A stretch of DNA of 15,685 bases from assembly GCF_014652315.1 (NCBI RefSeq), contig NZ_BMYO01000014.1, positions 1 through 15,685 of the forward strand, given 5' to 3'. Origin of the DNA: Jeongeupia chitinilytica. GTDB lineage: Bacteria; Pseudomonadota; Gammaproteobacteria; Burkholderiales; Chitinibacteraceae. Positions 11,835 to 15,685 of the stretch are shown piece by piece. The translations under genes and the position numbers were made by a program. How positions within the stretch are numbered: the stretch's first letter is position 1; every line of letters begins with the position of its first letter. Below the pieces are notes generated by a model, which saw only the letters and a program-made list of their open reading frames with translations, searched no databases and had not been told where the DNA came from.

Positions 11835-11876
11835 GACAAACCGCAAAGCGCTCCGGGAACATTTTTCCGGTTTGTC
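11835..11876 (-). other. Long stem upstream of rpoB, RNase III-type processing candidate
   Basis: A 9-bp perfect inverted repeat (GACAAACCG / CGGTTTGTC) at 11868-11876 and 11835-11843 is extended inward by a G-G mismatch and three A-T pairs around a loop of about 16 nt. In E. coli the rplL-rpoB gap carries an RNase III processing site, and this stem lies in the same place, 33 nt before the rpoB start. Cleavage by RNase III is inference; the stem is shorter than a classic site. Confidence 0.45.
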
Positions 11877-11906
11877 ATCTGTGGAGCGAAACCGTCAGGA
11901 ACATCC

Positions 11907-11936
11907 TTTAGATTTAGCTTACAGAACGGCAGTCAA
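11907..11936 (-). promoter_or_regulatory. Weak candidate promoter for rpoBC
   Basis: On the minus strand TTGACT (11931-11936) is followed after 18 nt by TCTAAA (11907-11912), matching the consensus at five and four of six positions. It begins within the T-rich tail of the upstream attenuator and would give a leader of about 100 nt to rpoB that includes the long stem. The -10 is poor and such matches arise by chance, so this is tentative. Confidence 0.3.
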
Positions 11937-11937
11937 A

Positions 11938-11973
11938 CAAACGCAAAATGGCAGGCGGATTCCTCCGCCTGCC
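11938..11973 (-). terminator. Attenuator-like intrinsic terminator between rplL and rpoB
   Basis: On the minus strand a perfect 10-bp stem (GGCAGGCGGA / TCCGCCTGCC) with a GGAA loop at 11950-11973 is followed by the T-rich tail ATTTTGCGTTTG. In E. coli a partial terminator in the same gap lowers rpoBC expression relative to the ribosomal protein genes. The interrupted U-tract here fits a leaky terminator with the same purpose. The structure is seen; the degree of termination is inferred. Confidence 0.75.
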
Positions 11974-11982
11974 TATTTCGAG

Positions 11983-12000
11983 TAATCGCCGAAGCGATTA
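11983..12000 (-). other. UUCG-capped hairpin containing the rplL stop codon
   Basis: A perfect 7-bp stem TAATCGC / GCGATTA closes on a TTCG tetraloop with a C-G closing pair, the ultrastable UUCG fold in RNA. Its first three bases are the rplL TAA stop. It lies 10 nt before the attenuator stem. It may protect the rplL 3' end, whose product is needed in several copies per ribosome; that role is inference. Confidence 0.6.
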
Positions 12001-12372
12001 CTTCATCTCAGCAGTAGCGCCTGCTTCGACCAGCTTCTTGACCATGGCTTCAGCGTCAGCCTTGGCAATGCCTTCCTTCAGCGGCTTCGGAGCACCGTCG
12101 ACCAGGTCCTTGGCTTCCTTCAGACCCAGGCCGGTCACTTCGCGCACGACCTTGATCACGCCGACCTTGTTGGCGCCAGCGCCGGTCAGGATCACGTCGA
12201 ACTCGGTCTTCTCTTCTGCAGCAGCAGCACCAGCACCGGCAGCCGGGCCAGCAACGGCAACGGCAGCAGCCGAAACGCCGAACTTCTCTTCGAACGCCTT
12301 CACCAGGTCGTTCAGTTCCATAACGGTCAGGCCAGCAACCGCGTCGAGGATATCGTCTTTGGACAGAGCCAT
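11998..12372 (-). CDS. rplL: 50S ribosomal protein L7/L12
   Basis: L7/L12 (124 aa, normal) is the multi-copy stalk protein that recruits and activates translational GTPases, including the EF-G and EF-Tu encoded in this window. Three parts are visible: an N-terminal dimerisation and L10-binding helix region (1-33), an alanine/glycine-rich flexible hinge (about 34-52), and the globular C-terminal domain (about 56-121) with KVGVIKVVREVTGLGLKEAK as the factor-binding surface. The ATG at 12370-12372 follows AGGAG at about 9 nt. It sits 51 nt after rplJ and 196 nt before rpoB. That gap holds the attenuator, which would allow more L12 than RNA polymerase to be made. Confidence 0.99.
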   Translation of the reverse strand: MALSKDDILDAVAGLTVMELNDLVKAFEEKFGVSAAAVAVAGPAAGAGAAAAEEKTEFDVILTGAGANKVGVIKVVREVTGLGLKEAKDLVDGAPKPLKEGIAKADAEAMVKKLVEAGATAEMK

Positions 12373-12423
12373 TTGTAAATACTCCTGAAAATCTTTTCGA
12401 AAGGGTAATGAATCGGGAAGCGG

Positions 12424-12951
12424 TTACGCTTCGGCCGGAACAGCTTCGGCCGGAGCCGATTCGCCAGCTTGCTTCTTCTCTGCCAGCGCGGCGAGGCCAC
12501 GGGCGAAGCCAGCCACCGGTGCTTGCATGACGTAAAGCAGCTTGGACAGCAGCTCTTCGCGGCTCGGGATCGAGGCCAGCGCGGCAACGCCGGCTTGGTC
12601 CAACACCTGACCTTCATACGAACCGGCCTTGATGACGATCTTGTCGTCTTTCTTGGCGAACGTGTTCAGCACCTTGGCTGCAGCAACCGGGTCTTCGGAA
12701 ATGCCGTAAACCAGCGGACCGACCATTTGGTCAGCCAAGCCGGCGAACGGCGTACCTTCGACCGCACGGCGTGCCAGCGTATTCTTCAGAACGCGCAGGT
12801 ACACACCGGACTCTCGCGCTTGCTTGCGCAGAAGAGTCATGCTGGCAACCCCGATACCCCGATACTCGGCGACGACGATGGTCTGAGCGCCGGCAACTAC
12901 TGCCGAAATCTCAGCTACGACGGCCTTTTTGTCTTCGAGATTGAGACTCAA
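12424..12951 (-). CDS. rplJ: 50S ribosomal protein L10
   Basis: L10 (175 aa) anchors L7/L12 dimers to 23S rRNA at the stalk base. Recognisable parts are VVAEYRG (26-32), LRVLKNTLARRAV (52-64), QMVGPLVYG (75-83), ASIPSREELLSKLL (126-139) and the C-terminal L12-binding helix ending ALAEKK, followed by an Ala/Glu-rich tail. The start is TTG (12949-12951), giving MSLNLEDKKAVVAEI, with a strong GGAGGT ribosome-binding site 5 nt upstream. No better ATG fits the family N-terminus. A rare start codon after an L10 leader suggests translation is deliberately limited and autoregulated. rplL follows after 51 nt. Confidence 0.98.
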   Translation of the reverse strand: MSLNLEDKKAVVAEISAVVAGAQTIVVAEYRGIGVASMTLLRKQARESGVYLRVLKNTLARRAVEGTPFAGLADQMVGPLVYGISEDPVAAAKVLNTFAKKDDKIVIKAGSYEGQVLDQAGVAALASIPSREELLSKLLYVMQAPVAGFARGLAALAEKKQAGESAPAEAVPAEA

Positions 12952-13056
12952 GGTCTACCTCCATTACGAGATGTTTGGCATGGCAAAGCCACACCTCCCA
13001 ACGGCGACCTTTCCTTCAGGAAACCCGTGACGAACGCCACAGGCCAAATCCAGATT

Positions 13057-13130
13057 GGGCACACCGTCTGCGTAGACTGCCGGCGAACCGGCGATTAAGC
13101 GTCGAAACGCGCCTACGGTCTTGGACTACC
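13057..13130 (-). ncRNA. L10 leader (ribosomal protein autoregulatory element)
   Basis: The 217-nt rplA-rplJ gap contains, on the minus strand, GTCCAAGACCGTAGG at its 5' side and TACGCAGACGGTGTGCCC at its 3' side, flanking a stem-rich region. These blocks resemble the L10-binding leader known upstream of rplJ in many bacteria. There, the L10-(L12)4 complex binds a kinked stem and represses rplJL translation. Boundaries are approximate; a covariance-model search with the Rfam L10_leader model would settle them. Between this element and rplJ (12952-13056) I see only small stems and the GGAGGT ribosome-binding site. Confidence 0.8.
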
Positions 13131-13157
13131 CTGCCCGACACCGAAGCACCGGACAGG
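13130..13157 (-). other. UUCG-capped 12-bp hairpin after rplA
   Basis: Starting 11 nt after the rplA stop codon, the minus strand forms a 12-bp stem (CCTGTCCGGTGC with GTGTCGGGCAGG, four G-U wobbles) closed by C-TTCG-G. No U-run follows, so it is unlikely to terminate efficiently. It abuts the 5' edge of the L10 leader and may protect or mark the rplKA mRNA 3' end. The fold is read from the sequence; the role is inferred. Confidence 0.6.
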
Positions 13158-13168
13158 CCCAAAATTGC

Positions 13169-13864
13169 TTATTGCGCCAGCGTAGCGGCGTCGACGCGAA
13201 CGCCCACACCCATCGTGCTCGAGACGGCAACCTTCTTCAGGTAGATACCCTTACTCGAAGCCGGCTTGGCCTTCTGCAGCGCATCGATCAGCGCAGCCAG
13301 GTTGACCTTGAGGTCTTCGGCTTCGAACGATGCACGACCGATTGTCGCGTGGATGATGCCACCCTTGTCGGTACGGTATTGAACCTGACCGGCCTTGGCG
13401 TTCTTCACGGCCTCGGCAACGTTCGGTGTAACGGTACCGACCTTCGGGTTCGGCATCAGGCCGCGCGGACCGAGGATCTGGCCGAGCTGGCCGACGATAC
13501 GCATTGCGTCCGGCGAAGCGATGACGACGTCGAAGTCGAGATTGCCGGCCTTGATCTGTTCGGCGAGGTCTTCGAAACCGACGACTTCAGCACCGGCAGC
13601 CTTGGCGGCTTCTGCGTTTGCGCCCTGGGCGAACACAGCAACGCGCACCGACTTGCCGGTACCCTTCGGCAGCACGACCGAGCCGCGAACCACTTGGTCC
13701 GACTTGCGCGCGTCAACGCCGAGGTTGACCGACACGTCGATCGATTCGTTGAACTTGGCGGTAGCCGCACCCTTGACCAGCGCGAGCGCCTCGTCAACGG
13801 CGTACAGCTTGTTGCGATCAACCGAAGCCTTCAGAGCGGCGAGACGCTTGGAAACCTTAGCCAT
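13169..13864 (-). CDS. rplA: 50S ribosomal protein L1
   Basis: L1 (231 aa, normal) binds helices 76-78 of 23S rRNA to form the mobile L1 stalk that helps release E-site tRNA. It is also the translational repressor of the rplK-rplA operon. Family features are NLGVDARKSDQVVRGSVVLP (47-66), the GPRGLMPNPKVGTVT signature from 132, and the C-terminal KGIYLKKVAVSSTMGVGVRV (205-224). The ATG at 13862-13864 directly abuts the rplK TAA (TAAATG, zero spacing), with GGAGG inside the end of rplK. The pair is therefore probably translationally coupled. A UUCG hairpin and the L10 leader follow. Confidence 0.99.
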   Translation of the reverse strand: MAKVSKRLAALKASVDRNKLYAVDEALALVKGAATAKFNESIDVSVNLGVDARKSDQVVRGSVVLPKGTGKSVRVAVFAQGANAEAAKAAGAEVVGFEDLAEQIKAGNLDFDVVIASPDAMRIVGQLGQILGPRGLMPNPKVGTVTPNVAEAVKNAKAGQVQYRTDKGGIIHATIGRASFEAEDLKVNLAALIDALQKAKPASSKGIYLKKVAVSSTMGVGVRVDAATLAQ

Positions 13865-14296
13865 TTACACGCCCTCCACTTCGAGGCCCATCGAACGCGC
13901 CGAACCCGCGATGATGCGCACGGCAGCATCGAGATCGGCAGCGGTCAGGTCCGCCTGCTTGGTCTTCACGATTTCTTCCAGCTGAGCACGGCTCACCTTG
14001 CCGACCTTGTCGGTATGCGGACGAGCGGAACCCTTCTGGATGCCGGCAGCCTTCTTCAGCAGAATGGTTGCAGGCGGCGACTTCATCACGAAGGTGAAGG
14101 ACTTGTCCGCGAAGGCGGTGATCACGACCGGAATCGGCAGACCCGGCTCGATGCCTTGGGTCTGGGCGTTGAACGCCTTGCAGAACTCCATGATGTTCAG
14201 GCCGCGCTGACCAAGTGCCGGGCCGATAGGCGGCGACGGGTTGGCTTTACCAGCGGGCACTTGCAGCTTGATGTAGCCGACAATCTTCTTTGCCAC
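13865..14296 (-). CDS. rplK: 50S ribosomal protein L11
   Basis: L11 (143 aa, normal) binds the GTPase-associated region of 23S rRNA at the base of the stalk. It is needed for factor-dependent GTPase activity and RelA activation, and is part of the thiostrepton site. The N-terminal domain shows PAGKANPSPPIGPALGQRG (14-32). The C-terminal RNA-binding domain includes KAAGIQKGS and the closing IIAGSARSMGLEVEG. The start is GTG (14294-14296), preceded by AGGAG with 7 nt spacing, and gives the canonical MAKKIVGYIKLQVPAG. rplA begins immediately after its stop. The 84-nt upstream gap carries a likely L1 operator, so L1 probably controls both genes. Confidence 0.99.
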   Translation of the reverse strand: MAKKIVGYIKLQVPAGKANPSPPIGPALGQRGLNIMEFCKAFNAQTQGIEPGLPIPVVITAFADKSFTFVMKSPPATILLKKAAGIQKGSARPHTDKVGKVSRAQLEEIVKTKQADLTAADLDAAVRIIAGSARSMGLEVEGV

Positions 14297-14313
14297 GATT
14301 TAACTCCTGAAAT

Positions 14314-14343
14314 GGGTCAAGCGCGGACTCGCATCCGCTCCCC
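14314..14343 (-). promoter_or_regulatory. Candidate L1 operator in the rplK leader
   Basis: On the minus strand a 5-bp stem GCGGA/TCCGC (14334-14338 with 14323-14327, loop TGCGAG) is separated from an outer GGG/CCC helix by an asymmetric internal loop (one A on one side, GCTTGA on the other). Two helices around an asymmetric loop just upstream of rplK resemble the mRNA site at which L1 mimics its 23S rRNA binding. The position (ending 17 nt before the GTG start) fits. I have not aligned it to a consensus. Confidence 0.55.
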
Positions 14344-14350
14344 TGCTACA

Positions 14351-14368
14351 ACCGGACCGAAGCCCGGT
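14351..14368 (-). other. UUCG-capped hairpin after nusG
   Basis: ACCGGGC-TTCG-GTCCGGT forms a 7-bp stem (one G-U pair) with a C-UUCG-G tetraloop, 12 nt after the nusG stop. No U-run follows. It separates nusG from the L1 operator candidate. I saw no convincing promoter in this 84-nt gap (14297-14380), so rplK may be transcribed from upstream. Confidence 0.6.
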
Positions 14369-14380
14369 ACTGAAACCAGA

Positions 14381-14914
14381 TCAGACTTTCTCGACCTGGG
14401 AGAAATCCACATCGACCGGCGTGGCGCGACCGAAGATCAGCACCGACACCTTGAGGCGACTCTTGTCGTAGTCGACATCCTCAACGGTGGCGTTGAAGTC
14501 TGCGAACGGACCATCGGTCACGCGCAACACTTCACCCACCTCGAACAGCACCTTGGGACGCGGCTTTTCCACACCCTCTTGCATCTGCTGCATGATCGCA
14601 TCGACTTCGCGCTGCGAAATCGGCGACGGACGATTGCCGACACCACCGATAAAGCCGGTCACCTTGGGTGTCGACTTGACCAGATGCCAGGAATCGTCGG
14701 TCATTTCCATTTCAACGAGCACATAGCCCGGGAAGAACTTGCGCTCGGTCAGGGCCTTGCGACCCGCCTTGATCTCGACAACCTCTTCCACCGGCACGAG
14801 AATCTGCCCGAACAGATGCTGCATGTCCGCGCGCTCGATACGCTCTTTCAGCGCCTTCTGCACACTCTTCTCGAACCCCGAGTACGCATGCACGACGTAC
14901 CAACGCATTCCCAT
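14381..14914 (-). CDS. nusG: Transcription elongation and antitermination factor NusG
   Basis: NusG (177 aa, normal) binds the RNA polymerase clamp through its N-terminal NGN domain. Through its C-terminal KOW domain it binds Rho or ribosomal S10, coupling transcription to translation or to termination. Visible are RWYVVHAYSGFEKSVQ (4-19), FFPGYVLVEM (60-69), TPKVTGFIGG (82-91), and the KOW motif around 124-152 including VGEVLRVTDGPFADF. The C-terminus FGRATPVDVDFSQVEKV is complete. I chose the ATG at 14912-14914 because GCGGAG lies 6 nt upstream; a second ATG two codons later would give an equally normal protein. It follows secE by 20 nt, the standard secE-nusG pair. Confidence 0.99.
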   Translation of the reverse strand: MGMRWYVVHAYSGFEKSVQKALKERIERADMQHLFGQILVPVEEVVEIKAGRKALTERKFFPGYVLVEMEMTDDSWHLVKSTPKVTGFIGGVGNRPSPISQREVDAIMQQMQEGVEKPRPKVLFEVGEVLRVTDGPFADFNATVEDVDYDKSRLKVSVLIFGRATPVDVDFSQVEKV

Positions 14915-14934
14915 GTATGACTCCGCTAATCTAC

Positions 14935-15288
14935 TTAACCGCGCCCGAGGACCAGGTCGTAGAACACCCAGGCCAGACCCGAGTCAACCGCCCACATGAA
15001 GAGGGCCAGCACGCCCACGAACAGGAAAACGATACCGGTGAGCTGCCAGGTCTCCTTGCGGGACGGCCAGACCACCTTTTGCGCCTCCTTGATCGAGTCG
15101 CGCGCATAGTCGACAAACTGCCGCCCAAGCACAGAGAACCAGAGCATCGCTCCGGCCATTGCCAAACCCAGCACCACGCACACAACGCGCAGCACACCTT
15201 GGTCGGCCGGCACCATGTAGTAACCGGCGATACCTACGACCACGAGCAGCAGCGCTGCCACGACCTTGATTTTGTCGACGCTTTCCAT
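14935..15288 (-). CDS. secE: Preprotein translocase subunit SecE
   Basis: SecE (117 aa) is the inner-membrane subunit that clamps SecY in the SecYEG protein-conducting channel. It is the three-helix proteobacterial form: hydrophobic segments at about 9-26, 32-53 and 83-101. The conserved amphipathic helix and hinge FVDYARDSIKEAQKVVWPSR (58-77) precedes the last, essential helix. The ATG at 15286-15288 has an AGGA only 2 nt upstream, unusually short spacing; no other start keeps the first membrane helix. An intrinsic terminator lies just before it, so expression must come from read-through or a cryptic promoter. nusG follows after 20 nt. Confidence 0.97.
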   Translation of the reverse strand: MESVDKIKVVAALLLVVVGIAGYYMVPADQGVLRVVCVVLGLAMAGAMLWFSVLGRQFVDYARDSIKEAQKVVWPSRKETWQLTGIVFLFVGVLALFMWAVDSGLAWVFYDLVLGRG

Positions 15289-15306
15289 AATCCTGATTCG
15301 GACAGC

Positions 15307-15344
15307 AAATAAAACAGAGCCGTTTCCCTGCGGAAACGGCTCTG
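15307..15344 (-). terminator. Intrinsic terminator after tRNA-Trp, just upstream of secE
   Basis: On the minus strand a perfect 13-bp stem (CAGAGCCGTTTCC / GGAAACGGCTCTG at 15315-15344) with a 4-nt GCAG loop is followed by TTTTATTT. This is a textbook intrinsic terminator. It sits 11 nt after the tRNA-Trp CCA end and its T-tract ends 18 nt before the secE ATG. It would end tuf/tRNA transcripts and so limit read-through into the secE-to-rpoC cluster. Confidence 0.9.
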
Positions 15345-15355
15345 ATTCTAGACCG

Positions 15356-15431
15356 TGGCAGGCGAGGAGGGTTTCGAACCCCCAACCCCCGGTTTTGGAG
15401 ACCGGTGCTCTACCAATTGAGCTACTCGCCT
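15356..15431 (-). tRNA. tRNA-Trp (anticodon CCA)
   Basis: A 76-nt cloverleaf reads on the minus strand from AGGCGAG to CTCGCCT, then discriminator G and an encoded CCA. The D arm is GCTC/GAGC with AATTGGTA in the loop. The anticodon stem is CCGGT/ACCGG with loop CTCCAAA, giving anticodon CCA for UGG tryptophan codons. The T arm has loop TTCGAAA and a GGGGG/CCCTC stem (one G-U). It lies between tuf and secE, an arrangement common in betaproteobacteria. It has its own promoter-like sequence upstream and a terminator downstream. Confidence 0.97.
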
Positions 15432-15446
15432 ACGGGGAAACACGGC

Positions 15447-15475
15447 ACTTTATCAGCACCGCGTCTTTATGTAAA
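15447..15475 (-). promoter_or_regulatory. Promoter for tRNA-Trp with extended -10
   Basis: In the 47-nt tuf-tRNA gap the minus strand has TTTACA (15470-15475), a 17-nt spacer and TAAAGT (15447-15452). A TG one base before the -10 makes an extended -10 element. The downstream discriminator GCCGTG is GC-rich, as in promoters of stable RNA under stringent control. Transcription would begin 5-10 nt before the mature tRNA. No tuf terminator precedes it, so tuf transcripts probably also run into the tRNA. Confidence 0.7.
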
Positions 15476-15478
15476 TAC

Positions 15479-15685
15479 TTATTCGATGATCTTGGCAACG
15501 ACACCGGCGCCGACGGTACGACCGCCTTCACGGATGGCGAAACGCAGACCTTGTTCCATTGCGATCGGTGCGATCAGCGACACGACGACTTCAACGTTGT
15601 CACCCGGCATCACCATTTCGACACCAGCCGGCAGCTCGACCGCACCGGTCACGTCGGTGGTACGGAAGTAGAACTGCGGACGATA
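15479..15685 (-). CDS. tuf: Elongation factor Tu, C-terminal fragment (cut by window edge)
   Basis: This is the last 68 codons and stop of a second EF-Tu gene, covering domain III, which contacts aminoacyl-tRNA and EF-Ts. Visible motifs are RPQFYFRTTDVTG at the window edge, MVMPGDNVEVVVSLIAPIAM, FAIREGGRTVGAGVV and the terminal AKIIE before TAA at 15479-15481. The gene is in the same orientation as the tuf copy at 1-107, so the two copies bracket the whole cluster as direct repeats. It is followed by the tRNA-Trp promoter after only 3 nt, with no terminator between. Confidence 0.98.
   Translation of the reverse strand, partial: YRPQFYFRTTDVTGAVELPAGVEMVMPGDNVEVVVSLIAPIAMEQGLRFAIREGGRTVGAGVVAKIIE

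Noticed and set aside
11802..11846. A 15-codon N-terminal extension of rpoB from an upstream ATG
   Set aside because: The added residues do not resemble the family, the region folds into the RNase III-like stem, and the ATG at 11801 has a good ribosome-binding site and a canonical N-terminus.
13121..14920. A 599-codon plus-strand frame antisense to rplA, rplK and nusG
   Set aside because: It crosses three certain genes and two regulatory gaps on the other strand; its composition is that of an antisense shadow.
15282..15311. A secE promoter overlapping the terminator tail
   Set aside because: The T-tract gives at best a poor -10 and the -35 would fall in the GC-rich stem; not strong enough to list as a feature.

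Overview
The window is a core-genome segment of a GC-rich bacterium. It holds the contiguous secE-nusG-rplKAJL-rpoBC and rpsL-rpsG-fusA-tuf clusters, all on the minus strand, so the genes read from high to low coordinates. Several features point to a betaproteobacterium, plausibly of the order Neisseriales: rpoC is followed directly by rpsL (the two clusters are separate loci in E. coli), a tRNA-Trp gene sits between tuf and secE, SecE is the three-helix form, and the L10, S12 and beta/beta' sequences resemble that group. The taxonomic call is inference from protein resemblance and gene order; no search was run.

Layout in the direction of transcription: the 3' end of one tuf copy (15479-15685), a tRNA-Trp gene with its own promoter-like sequence (15356-15431), a strong intrinsic terminator (15307-15344), secE, nusG, a gap with an L1-type operator candidate, rplK and rplA (stop and start codons abutting), a 217-nt gap carrying the L10 leader, rplJ, rplL, a 196-nt gap with an attenuator-like terminator and a long stem, rpoB, rpoC, a strong sigma70-type promoter and a structured leader, rpsL, rpsG, fusA, and the 5' end of a second tuf copy (1-107). 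The encoded products work together: RNA polymerase beta and beta', the elongation and antitermination factor NusG, the L11/L1 and L10/L7-L12 stalk proteins, 30S proteins S12 and S7, factors EF-G and EF-Tu that act at the stalk, and the translocon subunit SecE.

The one clear anomaly is rpsL. It is in frame from start to stop, but an internal block of 33 codons is missing. That block is equivalent to E. coli S12 residues 45-77 and includes the PNSA loop of the decoding centre. All other proteins have normal length and intact key motifs. Secondary observations are UUCG-capped hairpins at three gene junctions, non-ATG starts on rplK (GTG), rplJ (TTG) and fusA (GTG), a terminator only 18 nt before the secE start, and a repeat set with exact 20-nt spacing in the rpsL leader. 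I found no mobile element, CRISPR array, phage gene or unknown protein family. No gene-free stretch exceeds 217 nt.
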